64,000 nucleotides of DNA from Lingula anatina (GCF_001039355.2 NW_019776046.1:669825-733824); one strand, 5' to 3'. Positions 20,525 through 34,889 are shown, counted from the stretch's first letter. Notes: generated by a model not told the origin, from the letters alone. Translations and numbers: made by a program.

Positions 20525-20712
20525 TGCTAGGACCCACGAGAGCCCTGATTCGACATCCGGGTCCCGATTCAGGGGCTCGGTCGTTGTCGTGATGGAGTGA
20601 CGTGCCTCATCCAGGATTCGAACTCGTGACTTTGCGTTGCCATGGTTGATGGCGCTTTGGGTACTTGATTTGCATCCAAGCACGCTACCGACTGCGCCGT
20701 GACAGACCCGCC
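20525..20712 (-). repeat. tRNA-like SINE segment 1
   Basis: On the minus strand, GGCGCAGTCGGTAGCG (20683-20698) reads as a polymerase III A box and GAGTTCGAATCC (20614-20625) as a B box. Between them a 5-bp stem encloses the loop ATGCAAA. The spacing between boxes is longer than in a true tRNA and the acceptor stem does not close, so I call a tRNA-derived repeat, not a tRNA gene. The tail runs into a GC-rich body at 20525-20610. Confidence 0.6.
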
Positions 20713-20799
20713 CACCCTCCGTACTTACGAGTTTCCTCTTATAGTAACCAAAAGGAAATTTTTAAAATTTAATTCTGGAAAAAAAATTCGGTTCTATAT

Positions 20800-20875
20800 T
20801 TGCTAGGTCTCGAACTAGCGTACCAGTGTCTGACATTTTGCGAGACTGTAAAGTTACCACGGAGCCACGGCAGCT
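20800..20875 (-). repeat. tRNA-like SINE segment 2
   Basis: On the minus strand CCGTGGCTCCGTGGTAAC resembles an A box and GCTAGTTCGAGACCTAGC a T-arm with B box, about tRNA length apart. The 5' and 3' ends do not pair. Probably a second, different tRNA-derived insert beside the first. Confidence 0.5.
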
Positions 20876-23800
20876 ACGTTGATATGTGCTGATCGGATGG
20901 AAACTTTCAACCTTGCCACGGAGAGGGCCAGGTTGGATGTACATGTGTGTATCTCCTATCCCAATCGATAATCCAGGTGCCGCATTTCATCCCACGCAAC
21001 CCCAGTCCCCGACCATGGTTTATCATGAACGGTAAAATTCATGATGTACAGAAAGCCATGCGTGTTTGAGAATCCGACACAGAGCTCGGAGTTTGTTTTA
21101 TACTAAGATTATTTTTGGCTTTACCCATGATATTAAAGAGTACAATGGGATCAAAGGCGGTTCACAACAGGCGTGTTTTAGTTTTTGCGAGACCCTAAGA
21201 AGAGAGGGAAAAAACATTTAGCTATAGACATATCCGTGAACATCTGTGGAAAATCAATCTGTCTCCCTGGGAGAGGGCGCCCCAGTGGCACGTTAGGGGC
21301 AGCCTGCTGTTTACCAAGCCTAGCCTACAGTAGTGAACCTTTACCCTTTGATATCTGGGGCTTCTAAAATAGTATGCAAAATTAAATATGTACGATACAA
21401 TAATTTTGCAACAGCCTGCTGTGAACAGAGAGTAGTAGAACCTTATCATTGCGTCCTGTTGACCGCGCTTGGTCACTGAGATGTGTAATGTCTCCACCAT
21501 TTGGTGAGTGCTATTTCCATGGGTAAATATTGGCAGGAGGCGCCGAGCCATAAGCAAAAAGAAAGCAGAAGGTGATGTCTCGCCTTAAGAGGTATGCATG
21601 AGTAGCGTATGTCACATCGCTTACACGCATAGTTTTGAGCGTACGAAATCACTGCGTACGAAATCCCAGCCTACTAAAATGAAGACGAAAGTAGTTTTTT
21701 CATGTGAAGTTTTTAAAACGTGCCCAAAACATGTTATCTCCCTCTGGATATGCGGGCGTACTAACGAACCTCTTGGATTTCTCTGTATAATGGCATTTTT
21801 TTCTCCTACATTAGTGGTATACGCTAGGTGTAACAGTGCCTTTAACGAAGGAAGCATATATAGTTGGATTGAACATTTATCCCACCTCCAAAAACTCCAC
21901 GCCCCCCCCTCCCCTCCCACACACACGGGCCGTTCAAATCCGCAGTTGGTCTGTTTGCAATATGTATCTTTATACGTCGTATAAGAGTAAGTGTGTCTTT
22001 ATGCTGTCTGTTTTCTTTTTCTATTTTCTATTTTCTCTTTCTTTCGTTCTTTTTTTTTTGTCTCTTTCCTTCTTTCTATGCCCCTTTTTTATGTGTTTAT
22101 TTCAAGCACACTGTCATTCCATGCTTTCATTCCATGGATTATATGAAAATTTACGGTACGCCTAGAATTATTAAAAAAATTATTAAAATAGTTACAGAAA
22201 GTAAGACAGAAAGTTTTGTTACAGATAGAAAAGACTCTACAAAATATAAAATATGGCGTAATCGTATGACACCAAACAGCGTAATCGTCTAGACTTTTGG
22301 AAAAAGAGCTCAATATTGCCTCTTGATTTTGCGATAACTTTGATGGTACGCCTGATTTCACTGCTGTATCAACAGCTCACAATGGCCTTGTTTTGGTTGG
22401 GTGGCGATTAGCGAGTTCGGGTGGGAAGAAGGTCGGGACATTCCGTGACCTCGAACACGACCGATTGAATCCGGAGACTAACGGAGTTGACAGGGTGCAT
22501 GAGAAAACCAGTGCAAGGTGCTTTCTTCATTTGTCGTAGCTTCCATTTGCACCGCCAGAAATTAAGCCGCGGGGAAGTGTGTGCTAGAAAGCCGAAGTGC
22601 GGGTGGAATGCTGCTATGGAAAGGTGTTCTACCGCTAGGCTGGTGCTTGTCCAATTATTCTGACGTCGTGAAAGGCCTATGACCATTTATGTCTCAATTG
22701 AACGCGATCTATACGTCGGGCCATGAGTACATTTCATGAGTTTTTTACCGACTTAAATGTACTCAAGTCAGGCATGCGAGCATAAATGATCAAGAAAAAA
22801 CTAAAGATCACAAAAAAATTTGTAAAATGTATGTTTTTAGAGAGATAAAACTTTATTGTAAAATTGTAAAAACGCAAGAGCACTAGGGGCATTTTTTCCT
22901 TGTTCTTTCTTTTTGTTGTTATTCTCGTCTTTACACATGAAATGGTGCGTACCTCAAAATGTACTATAATTAGCAGTTTTTAATATTTGCATTGCGGATT
23001 GCGTTTACCACCTTTCATACAAACTTTTCATTTCTACCCAGCTTAAATTTGACATTGAGGTTTGAATAATGGCCCGTCAAAGCGACTGTCGGAAGTATGG
23101 ATGAAAGCGTGTGTTCGTCTTCATTTTCACCTCTCGACTTTATTAATAATACTGACCTTAGATTATTTTTCTGCATATAATTGTTGTTCCTCCCACAAAG
23201 GTCGCATTGTCCTCAAGTCTCGACCATACAAACAATGCCTGTTGACACAGCACGACTTTTGCGTCCTCTCACCGATGAGAAAGAAAATGCGTCCAACATT
23301 CCCAACTATAGCAATGGGGCCAGTACACAGTCATTCGATGCTTTGTCAACAGTCCATTGTCATACGAGTACATAAAGTCGTTAAATATAGCACGAGATTT
23401 TCTGTCACCAGCGAGTAACAAAGAGTCACAGGGTCGAGATATGGTAAAGTGATATATTCTTTGTAAATTCCCATCTGAGTCAGGTTTTTTTTCGTAAAAC
23501 TATTAGAATTGGTCCAGTGGAATGGTTTCATCGCAGGAAAGTTACTGGTCGAAGGTAGGCGAGAACTGCATTTTTGAGTAATTGTTTTAAGACTGTATTT
23601 CTTAGAGTTGTAATGTCATGTGTACATTGTTGGTATCATGTTGAGTGGTGAGGTAGGTTATATGGAATGGAAATACAGATATAATACAACGATGAACTGT
23701 CACAAACAGAAATGAGATCAAGTATAGACATGGACTACGTGCGTGATAGGTATAGGCCTATTGTAGATTCAAGATATGAAGAAGGAAGAAAGTAAAAATG

Positions 23801-23927
23801 AGTTTTGATGTTTCACGTCTCCATATTCTGAGTAAAATGTCTGGTTATATATTTTCGTGGGTCATAATGCTTTTCTGGTCTCGAAAAAGTCAAAATCATT
23901 CCAACACATTTTTATGTTAATATACTC

Positions 23928-23938
23928 TTTCTCTCTCT

Positions 23939-23976
<38 letters not shown>
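23928..23976. repeat. CT/TG microsatellite
   Basis: A short CT run passes directly into about seventeen TG units. Confidence 0.95.
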
Positions 23977-23977
<1 letters not shown>

Positions 23978-24236
23978 TGCACAGTAATACCCCCCATCAC
24001 CAACAAAATAGGTCCACTTTTCGTTCTCCGTAATGCCCCGCACGCTTCAGTTAGCATATAGGTATACATTGATTACCTGTGATAGCACTCCGCGGATGTG
24101 TCAACCGCAATGATCCCCTGCCTTTTCATGTAACACTGCCCCTAACAAACGCAACACAGCAAATCTATTGATCCGGCGGATAAACGCACCGATTGGCAAG
24201 TTCATGTTAATGCGACATGCTGTATAGAAAACGACG

Positions 24237-24470
24237 CTAAGCAGCAGTTGCAGCTGTCAGCACTGCGAGAGCATCAACGCCAAGGACGACATCGACGACT
24301 TCCACGCAAGGAATACGAAAACAGCAGATGGATTTATGAGAAGAAGTCGAAGTAAATGAAGGTTTATCACCAAGAGGTTTCAAGATCCGACAAGGTGGGG
24401 AATGGAAGCTTTCCGAGGTCATGTTTTTTACCGAAGTGACTAACAGATGGGTAGCACATAGCGTTGACAG
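24237..24470 (+). other. Possible non-coding 5' exon
   Basis: A stretch richer in GC than its surroundings ends in TTGACAG|GTAAGA, a near-consensus splice donor at 24470/24471. No acceptor precedes it, so it would be a first exon. Which gene it would serve is unknown; the FAM167 homologue, 26 kb downstream, is the next plus-strand gene. This is a weak call. Confidence 0.2.
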
Positions 24471-24723
24471 GTAAGACTGTGACAATGCTGGCTATGTTTA
24501 AACGGGGGCAAATTCTAGGCGACATGCGTCGTCCGTTGAACGTGTGGTTTAGCTCCCAAAATGCGACATTTTAATTTGGTAGAAAGCGTTGTTTGGCTGT
24601 GAGAATTTTGGCTTAATTTTTAGTAGTGCTGGTGTTCTACGTTGTGTGTATTTGCGTTCTCAGCTGTCAGTAATTATATCATGGTTTTCTGCACAACAGG
24701 CTTTTGAGATCGTTTTCATTGGT

Positions 24724-24724
<1 letters not shown>

Positions 24725-24766
<42 letters not shown>
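24725..24766. repeat. CT microsatellite
   Basis: About twenty uninterrupted CT units. Confidence 0.95.
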
Positions 24767-24767
<1 letters not shown>

Positions 24768-27360
24768 GATTGACATGGCATGTACAGTGTGATAATTTTT
24801 ACGGGCATATCAACATAATCCAAAGCATTTGACAGTGTATATTTCTGCGGTCATTTTATATTCAGAATGCCTCAAATGTTTCTGCATCGTAACCTACTTT
24901 TGATTCAATAAACGTAAAACTAAGATGGTTAAAATGCCACTCACAAGCAATATATACTAAAAAGTATTATGAGAAAATACTGTTTAAATGTTCAGTACTT
25001 CATATTGCTATCGGTGGTTAAGGAAAATACGCTATTTAACAGCAGAATATATTGCCAAATAAAAATATGCAAGTATGTTTAACCATAAAAACATGTAGTA
25101 GTCTAACGAGAAATGAGTTGTTTTATGCTTCATTAGTCTTCATATATCACCATGTGCTATTAATCATATTTAATCATGATATAACAGCATACAGTAGTAT
25201 CTATGTTGAAATATTATATAGTGCAATATGCCAGTACATATAGAGTGAAACTTTAACTCAGGGTTACTGGAAACTGCATGGAAATACTGATATTAGAGAG
25301 GTGTTTTCCTGGCTACCTCTTAAACACAGGGTGCTACTGTAAACTACATAGGAATACTGATATTAGAGATGTGGGTTTCCAGTGTTTTCTGAAACACAGG
25401 TCACCTCTGTTTCACCTTTTTACCACAAATGCCAGCTTGAAGGCAAAACACAATATTCAACATTAGCGTGTTATAACATAATGTAATATCATAGGCATAG
25501 AAGGTCGAGACAAGGGTAAAAACCACACCGTAATTCGATAATTTCCTTTCATATTCCACACCACGTTGTATTAAGCTGTATGAAGACCGTTGAACCTTTT
25601 TGTTGGAACCAGACTTGTGCACACATATTTCTGAACAACGAGGGTAATTTGAGGGTGCCTTGTTCCTGTAGGTTTGAGAAAAGGTTTCAAGGGGGTGGCT
25701 TGCTCCGGGCAGTGTAATGATATGTGACACTTTCATAAACAATTTAAGAAAAAATGCGCAGGTGTTGTGGGGTATTCTGAATGTTTGACAATAGTAATGT
25801 ATGCTAACAACACCACCCTCGGGATACGGTCCTGCTTGTGATTTTTTTAAAAAAGTTTCTTCATTAATTAATGAAATGATGTAAATAAAGTTACGTGTAT
25901 TTTATGTAAATGAATTCAAGTTTTCGAATTATTCAACATCGTTTGAGTAAAATCTGTCAAAAATAGTAGGTATTGCTGAGGGGGGGGAGGGAGGTCTCAA
26001 ACACTTTTATAGAAATAAAAGATTCACCCGTAAAGAATTTTAAGCCAACAAGTTGGCGATGAAAAGGAGCAAAATCTCAAGCAGACTGCAAAAAAAAGTT
26101 TAGTGCCGTTAAGGAAGGAACACATAACTTGGGATTTCAAACATAGTCTTCAGAAGTGGATTTATTTTGCCTCAGTTATATGTAGCTCTCGTCTGTGACA
26201 CTTCCTCGTCAATCTGGCGCACGTCATAAAATGTGAAAAGTTTTTTAATAACTCAACATGTCTCCTCGTTCACTCACTGAAAATTAACAGTAAAGGACAG
26301 ACACAAGTCTGATGTTCGAAATTTGACCGGTGATTGCCATATTTATTATAAGGTCCTTCTTATAAAAGAAATGATGTAATTGCGTGGATAACAATGAATG
26401 ACGTTGAATAATAGCATTTACGAAATATTTAGGCATGGAAAATTGCATTAATATTTAATTTGCAAACAAACAGTGCAGATGTTTCAGTTTTTTTGGGTTG
26501 CAGAGAGAGAGAGGCAAGTTTTGATGGTGGTTTAATATATAGATGAACTCTGGTATGGTCGACGATGCCGAATGTCCTTCAAAACAAGAGCATTTTTTTA
26601 AATTGCTTGCGAAAGTTATCAAAGCAACTGGCCCGGGTTCCTCCGTAGACACACACACAGGACACTTAACCCTCTCATATACGCCACTGTATGAAATATC
26701 ACTCTCCAATATCGATGTTCGCCAACACTGTATGGGGGATATAGGAAACTAATTACACGAATCGTTATTCAATAATATCTATTACCGCTCCTTTTGTCCA
26801 AGTGCAGAAAGGAATGTGCGTAATTTTGGGGCTTTTCGGGGCTGGCTCACTGCGACGAGTGGCGTTGGAGTTTTTGAGGTCGGCCGTGGAAATGAGTATT
26901 GTAGGTGGCAAAGAGATCCCAATTCAACATTTTAGAGACATTTTTGTGGCATTTCCACTGTTTTTTTTTTAATTGTCGAAGTAGGCGATAGGGCCACAAA
27001 CATCAACCGGTTCGTTTCTGTTGGAAAGGTCGCAATATTTCGTGTAAGAGGACGAGTATTGATCTGTTTTGGGTCGAAGTAGGCTAAATATTTTGGTTTT
27101 AAAGTTAAGACACATGTTCGATCTTAAGTTCTTTTGTGAATACGTAGGCCCTAGAGTGCACCTTGTGACACAATACAATAACCAAACGCGTTGTATCACG
27201 TAATATGAAAACACATTACACACGTGTGTTTGAGTTTTCTTTCACGGCGCATAAAGGGGGAAGGGTTTGGAAAACGATGAATACAACGTCACAACTGACT
27301 GAGCCCCCCCCCCCCCCCCCCCTTTTTTTAGCTAAAGATCTTCTTACCGCCCAGGACTTG

Positions 27361-27529
27361 CAGTGGCGGATCCAGAGATATTTTCTGACAGTCTTCCAAA
27401 TTATCTTTGTTGCGCCACCCCCCCATTTTTGACCGTCTTCCGACAGAAAAAATTAGATACCCGTCAATGTAAACTTAAAAATCTGACCGTCTTCCGGAAG
27501 ACCCAGAAGACGGCCTAAATCCGCCCCTG
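27361..27529. mobile_element. Short hAT-like MITE
   Basis: The left end CAGTGGCGGATCCAG and the reverse complement of the right end, CAGGGGCGGATTTAG, form a terminal inverted repeat. Inside is an inverted GACCGTCTTCC / GGAAGAC pair. The CAG start and the GGCGGAT end motif fit non-autonomous hAT elements. I could not read a clean 8-bp target duplication. Confidence 0.65.
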
Positions 27530-30500
27530 ACTAGAGCCTCTGTGACCATTGAAGCAAATTACAGATGAAGTAATAAAAGCTTTGGCTATCTGTGAAATCA
27601 ACGCGCTCAGGTCCCGGTTATATTGAGATTAATTATGAAATATTTTGTGTATTATGCGGTGAAATAATTAAAAACGTATTAAGTTTCTATAGAGACGGGT
27701 TATTTTTTATCATTTTATTTGTTGTACATCAGAAAAAATTTAAAACTCGATATATATACGTGTTAAGCACGTTAAAGCAACCGCGTGAAAATCAGCCCGT
27801 TGGACTTTCCATAAAAGCAGCTTTTATTTTTGACCAAAATTGGCTTCCGTAATTTCAAGTCGCTTTTGTTTCTGTTGCAAAACATCAGTATACAAAATTG
27901 AGTGAAGTCTGATCCTGAAATATATCCATCGGTGTCCAGGGACATCTTCAGTGCAATATAGTCATCTCCCCGCCTGGCAAACTGTATTTTGTTCAGAGAA
28001 GAAAAGGGACGAGTATACAGTTTCGCTCCAGGCTTCATCTTTTGCAGCGTCCCTCTCTTTTCTTTTACAAATACTTTGAAATTATCGGCTGACTTGTTAT
28101 ATAAAATCTAAAGTGATTTATCTTCATTATAATCTTTATCTGAATCTAGAGTTGACAGATGGCGGTTAAAGACTTTTCATGAATCTACATGTATATGTCA
28201 GCACAAACATCCCTTTTTTGAGGTGGGAGCGAGAGAGGGGGGGGGGACACTGCGACACGTCGGCATGTAGTGTGAGTTAACGGAAGTCCTTTGGAGTGTA
28301 TTTTGATTATAGCAAGTGTTTGGAGACCGATAGTAAATATTTTAATATCAAATAAATAAATAAATAATCTGTAATAATGTGTTAAAATAGATACAGAAGA
28401 GCAACACATTGTCCTATTGTCAATTCTTCTTGTAAAAGAAAACGTGTTATCTTTGTTATTTCTCTTTATTTTCAATAAGGTGAATTGAATTAGTGAATTG
28501 AACTGAATATTTAAGTATTCTTTTCTTTCCCTTTTGGTCAGAGATAGTAGACGAGCTAAAGGTTTTTTCATTCTTCACTGCATTTTATTACGTGTAGTAC
28601 GGTATCGTGTATCGTGTTATTTTGTGTAACTAATCTTCACAGTAATACCGTACCGAAAGTCTTGCAACATTAATCTGAATTTTGATCCCAAAATTTTTGT
28701 TGGGAAAATTATTAGACGGCGGTTGAAAGTTATTTGCTTGCGGTACCAACTGAAATATCTTGCAGCCCATGTCATTCCTTAATGTTACGAAATTTAGAAA
28801 GCTTTCATGCACCGCATGTGGGACTGCTAAGTTTCACACAGTGACCTTTTACAATGAACATTTGACTTGAACATTTCTGGTGAGAAAATTCAGAGATCGC
28901 TTAAAACATTTCTCCCCGGGTCGCTCTCTATTATGCTACAGAACTCTGCCAGGTATCGCATGTCGCGTTAATCGTTGGTAGCTTTTTTCTACGGCTCAAC
29001 TTTTGTTTCATGTATGTTCTGCTATAGAATATCATTTGTCGGGGTGAGAAGAATTTTTTATGAAGTGGACCCCTATGAGCACTACCCTTATATGCCTGGT
29101 CCCAGTTTTCACAAAACAAGTTCCCCGGCTTTGTTGACTAGGATTTCCAAGAGAGTGCTGTAACACTGTTCCTGATAGGGTAAAATGTGCCCATGTGACC
29201 ATGTAACGTTGGTAATAATTATTAAGTTCTTTGCAAGGGAATCTGACTTATTTATTATTATTTTTATTTATTTATTTATTTTTCTTGTGGAACTGGGGCC
29301 TGACTTAGTTTTTGTGTAAAACCGAGACTTGGATCAAAGAGAGAAAAATTATCCACCAATTCTGACAGATTTTGATTTTTAAACTTTTTTTTGAAAAAAA
29401 AAAAATTGAAATTATCACGTTAGCAACCAGTTGTGTACCCTGATTTTGCTCGTCTACAGGAAACCTAAAACATCTCCCGTCTCCATGCCTCTGAAGATGT
29501 AAAATCAACGCCATTGTCTTGTTTAATTTCTCCAATATCTGCCTTCATCTGTTTTTCTATCCTGAATTTCTGAGATTACTGGCATCTCATATCTAATTCC
29601 TCGCTGTAACTGGGCAAAGTCTGAAACGCAGGGTGCAGAGCGGGGTCTACTTCATAAAACTTCTGACGTGACTCGTCATAATGAGCTTCATTTTGCAAGG
29701 AAAATGAAAAGAAAGTGAGTGAAATTTGAGATCGTGAAGAAAACGGGGACACCTTAGTAGCAAGGCATTATGTTAAGTTTCTAGAACAGATTTGTCATAG
29801 CACTGGAGAGGAGAAACGTACTGATATACGCCAGATATAGGTGAACTGAAGACAGGGGGTGAGTCAGGGTAAATATGTATTCTTTTTTCAATAAGAATGA
29901 CCACAGACAACAACACATTGCAACTGTCTACTAGAGGTATGTTGGTGATGCCGTCTTTCTTCTTCTTCCTTTCTGTGCAAAGTCTTAGTCCAGTACAAAA
30001 ATGTGCACATAATTAGCCAGAGAAATATTTGTGATCATATATGTGTATTGGCTCGTTACTATATTGTATAACTAGTGATCTAGAGAATGATTCGAGAATT
30101 TTTCGATAAGAAACTTCTTTTGTATTTGAACGGGTTTGCAAAGCCCAATTTATGCAGTATTCTGCAGTACAAAAATGGTATTTTAAAAAGCGAAATTGTC
30201 TCCGCTTTTATGACATCATCAGCTAGCCCAGCTCGTATTTCGGACACTAGTAACTCATCGGGTGGCCTTTTGCTGGGCTGACGACTGGCAAAACTAGTGC
30301 AGTGTTTTATCTGTTTATCGTCGAAGTCTAAATTTAACCAAGGTTTAAAATAGGCAGGGTGCACTATCTAGGGCATATATTTCACTTGTTTATTATGATT
30401 TTTTTTTTTGCTAAAGACATACACACAGTCCTTGCAAATTCTTTTGCAATAGCCAAACTCCAATACCAATAGACGTTAACATGCCTGCCATTGTTTGTTT

Positions 30501-31085
30501 ATATGCACGACTTTTGCACTTACCTTTTTTTCGATAAAAAACCCAGGCCACCTAAGATGTAAGATGAAAGTGTAAAGTTACTCGTGCACCGCGCGACGCG
30601 CCATGAATCTTAACTTCTCTGCAACGCTCAGAAAAGGTGTAACCTCCCATAAAACTGTCGTAAAAAGACGGCGTGTCGTATGACAACGCACCGGTATCTG
30701 AAGTCACCCAGTCAGAAACCCGACGGGGACATGTTTGTATATACCCGCTGTCATATCGGGTGTCGTTCTTTCAAGTTTGACAACCGTACCGGAAGAAAAA
30801 CGCATGGAGCGCTAAATAAACTATTAATTTTTTGGGGTATTTTGCAAAATACACTTGATCATCTTTGTGGTGATCTTTATTGTGAGCAAATACTGGAACA
30901 CCACAGAAATGTATCACAATGTACAAGATACAGGGCTGGAGCCAGGAAGTTTAAAGGGGATCTTTTGCTGAAAAAAGTGAACGTTTGTGCCTCTTAGCTA
31001 TAGCTGACTCGACTTGAGAATTTGCAGGGATCCTTTATTATGATTTAGAGCAGATCTTCCCGGCTAAAGAAAAAAAGTTGGGAAA

Positions 31086-31228
31086 NNNNNNNNNNNNNNN
31101 NNNNNNNNNNNNNNNNNNNNNNNNNNNNNNNNNNNNNNNNNNNNNNNNNNNNNNNNNNNNNNNNNNNNNNNNNNNNNNNNNNNNNNNNNNNNNNNNNNNN
31201 NNNNNNNNNNNNNNNNNNNNNNNNNNNN
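31086..31228. other. Assembly gap
   Basis: A run of 143 N bases, followed by a T22 run at its right edge. Confidence 1.
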
Positions 31229-31934
31229 TTTTTTTTTTTTTTTTTTTTTTTTAGAATGAAGTAAAAATAATTATATATATATATAAAAAGTCATGATTGT
31301 GTTGAAGGTCGAGGCAGGATAATTAAATTTCTAATTTAGTTCGGATTTTCCATACAACGTCAAACATATAGAAAATAGCCCAAAACTCTTATGCCCTTTA
31401 TCAAGTGAATCGACCGGAAGACCAATCGCCATTTTAAATCTGTCAACCGTTGCAAATTTTTGTCACTTTTCCAAGGTGCCTTGATCATCAAGAAAGGCTT
31501 TCCTATCATTACGCGGCTTTAAATTTAAAGGTTACTGGTCACTTGTTCAAGCTGACCTCTGAAAACTACTAGTCCGAATCAAATTTGACAAGTTCGAAGA
31601 TCAGGTCTAAAGATGAGATCTATAATAGCAGAAACCTTATCTGAAATAATCGCTAAAAATCTCGCTAGTTTGATCTGAGTATGTTATTAGTCCAACGCTA
31701 AAAATACCAGTCAGTTGTCTTAGACCAGTAGCAAATCAGCAGACTTTGTACGTTTATAGACCAGTTGTGTCTACTTTTAAACATTTTCAATATTTTGCCC
31801 ATTTACCGGATACAAAGGATAATCTGCTTACTAGTGGCCATTCAATCGCCTTTGATGAATTCCTTCAACATGTTTATTTCACGCAGTGTCAAATCTTGAA
31901 TACCAGGGTTTTGAACAGAAGCTGAAATCATAAA

Positions 31935-32095
31935 GAGCACACACGTCTCCTCTTGTGTATTCACCAGTTTTTTTTTTTCTGTTTTCTGCTCAACGCCAAG
32001 AGGAGGCATGTTAATCTGCTAATTGCATTCAGCTAGAGTCCCCTGGGAGTTGGATCGATCTATATAGAATGATAGTTTCATCGGGAGTGGACCCA
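31935..32095. mobile_element. Truncated MITE, TCGATC-type family
   Basis: The right half matches the MITE at 47503-47757: TTAATCTG, GCATTCAGC and GGATCGATC occur in the same order, followed by TAGAATGATAGTTTCAT. CTCCTCTTG pairs in inverse with CAAGAGGAG across a T-rich loop. The left terminal part is missing or decayed. Confidence 0.7.
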
Positions 32096-34858
32096 TTCAT
32101 GTGTATTATCCTCCTCACATCAACCAGCCTGTACACCAAAGAGATTTGTAAGTCCATGCAGCCTTCCGCCATTGTCCGCTCTGATAACTTCTTTGTAATT
32201 CCAGCCACTTAGTGACCATTAAGTGGACATAGAGTGGACGAAAAGTGGACTTGTTGACGCATCTCGTACCAGGGCCTGCGATTTTATCTGTGTTAACAAA
32301 TTTAATAAGAGGATGATTGTGGACAGTGGTAGTGAACCGCAATTATTTTATTAAGTCACTGCTGCTGCTACAAATTTCTTTTCAACAGAAGGATACAGAG
32401 GAAGAAGGGGAGGGGGGGGGGTTGCAACCTCATCTTAACAAATGGGAAGTTTAACAACGTTTACATAATTTTGATCTGAATTTGGGGTTAACTTAAATGC
32501 CGAAAATGTTGTCTACTTTGACTTATGTGAAATCTGCAGCGACCCACTTTTTAAAATGATATACATTGTGTTTTTCTATATGACATGACATAAATATATG
32601 AAAGTTTTTATACCAGTAGTCATTTTACGTATGTTGATTTAACTTCTATAGTAGAACAAAATGTTCAAACTTTAAGTTGAATCCATTAATCGGTCTTAGG
32701 TTTTTCTGCGAAACTAGAATATGAAAAAAAAAATTGGGAGCCGTTTTTTTTTCAATTAACATTTCATACCGCTGCTTTTAAGCCTCTGCTAAACTTGGCT
32801 TGAGACGGCTTCGAGAATGAAATTTTGGCTCACTTTCACAATGGCTTAACGAGTCACAACCGGTTCGTGTTGTTGAATTTTGTCGCGGTTCTTAACACAC
32901 ACAATTTGGACATAACAACATAAAGATAATCTCTTATTTCATTAACGATTTAGCCTGTGGACAATACTTATATTACACTTCTAAGTGCAATGGCGCATAG
33001 AAAGCAAGGAGTGCATCCCCGTCAGTCTCACCCTCCTCCTTACCTGAAATACAAGGGCTGCTAATATAGAAGACAAAATTGAAGAAGATTGAAAAAATTA
33101 GTAAGAGACTACTAGCGACCCCTGTGGTCAGAGAGAGCCTCCTACTTGGGCTTATGAGTTAACCTCCTATATCAGGGGCTTCTAAACTAGAACACAAGAT
33201 TACAGTGTGAACCATACAACATTTTTATAACAGGCAGCTAGCGCACCTCGTGCTCAGAGAGTACTTATAATTGACATGTTTGAAAGCGGCCTCCGTGGAG
33301 CAGTGCAGAAACTGCGTCGAAACAACGCGTCTGTCGCACCGCCGTGGCGACGTAATCCGAGCACCGTGTCCCGCGGGTGAGCGGAATAGACTTAACTTAG
33401 CCCAGGCACCGCGGTTTTTAGTAGACTGGATTATTAGCCAGGGGATACTGGAGGATCCGGTATCTTCTAGTGGAAAGGAGGGGGGGGGGGCACAGGGAAG
33501 AATGCAAAATTTAGAAAATGATTTGCAACGCTTCGAGCATGAAAAAAACAAATATAAATAAATAAATAAATAAATAAATAAAACAGTTCAGGTATTTGTG
33601 ATTATAGCGGTGACTTCCCCATAAACTTTGAAACCCAGGGCAATCATTTCGTAGACGAAGATGATCTCGGTCACGTCGGATTCTATAGCCACGTTATTTT
33701 TTTATTCTGTGATAGCACTACGGTAATAAAACTAACATTGAACTATGTTTTACGTGTATTTCATCAGGCAATTTGCTTTTGTTGAACACACATTACAAAA
33801 GACGTCAAACAGCTCCGCGGGAGGCTCACATGATGCCATATGACTTCCTCATGGGACAAAGTCTTGTAAAGAGTTTGTATTCTGCTCAGTGCAAAATTGC
33901 GCAATATCAGTTCAACAACGATGATGAAGAAGTAGGCCTATTATTTATCGTTTCATCTGATTTCTAACATATCCTAAAACCACCATTTAGTTAAACCTTT
34001 TGGGTTTCAGAAATCAGGAGATTAACCAACCCCTCAACTACTATTGATGTACCGGCGGCGAATCAATATACGGTATGGCGTAAGGAGAGCTACAGTCTAG
34101 CGAACTAAAGCAGTGACGATAAATCCAGAGGCAACACGTGTTCAAACTGTGACGTCAGAAGCAGGGATCACGTGCTGAGATTGTGACGGCCGGAGGAAAA
34201 GCTGCAATCGAAAAAAAAACGTGATGTTCATCTACTAATATTGTGAATATACAAGGTACGTGGCTTGGATCTAGATTCCATAAGTAGATTATATATGTAT
34301 GAGATCGGGCCCACGTGTTTATTTGTCCTAGCTAGGGTCCTAGGTACAAATGTATAAGAGAGAGAGGAGGGGGGGAGGGAGAGGGAGAGGAGAGTGGGGC
34401 ACCGCTCTTTGCTGTGTCACACGCAGAAACGCTCACAAAAACATACAGGCTTTTCAAACAGACAAGAATGATTCTATGGTCATGAACTGTTATTAAGATC
34501 TTGATCCATAGCGCGTCACGAGACGGCAAATTCGTCGGTTAGGCCATTTAAACTTCTGTGTGTAGAGGGTGGGATTGGTAAGAGTTATGAGTAGAAAAAA
34601 AACAGCAGTTCTGTGTTTGTTTACTAGTGTTTACTATAACACGACTAATTAGCCCATTTGTGTTGCGGATCAGAGATAATGGACTCTATTAAATGCGCTG
34701 CCTTAAATGCGTGCTAATGTAAAGCAGGCGGAATTATTTTCCAAATAGTCCGAAGTTCTTTGTAGTTGATGCAGAATTTATGTTTGCGTTTATTAAAAAG
34801 TATTTCAGTTTAAGTACCTCGGTACTGTAACTTAATTGATGGAGACATTAATATCATA

Positions 34859-34889
<31 letters not shown>

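Larger units (their letters stand above)
20900..31085. other. Gene-poor region left of the assembly gap
   Basis: I find no protein gene here. Small frames lack splice context and family motifs. Contents I can name are a TG/CT microsatellite (23928-23976), a CT microsatellite (24725-24766), a two-unit ~65-bp repeat near 25255-25400, a C19 run (27304-27322), a hAT-like MITE (27361-27529), and a segment near 21240-21480 that resembles 33020-33260. A GT donor-like site follows a GC-richer stretch at 24237-24470. Confidence 0.55.

Noticed and set aside
20525-20875. Functional tRNA genes
   Set aside because: A and B boxes are present but acceptor stems do not pair and the first has excess internal length, so they are called tRNA-derived repeats.
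22089-22686. Two adjacent minus-strand frames that might be a decayed coding repeat
   Set aside because: No family motif, frames differ, and no second copy in the window. A transposon remnant cannot be excluded.
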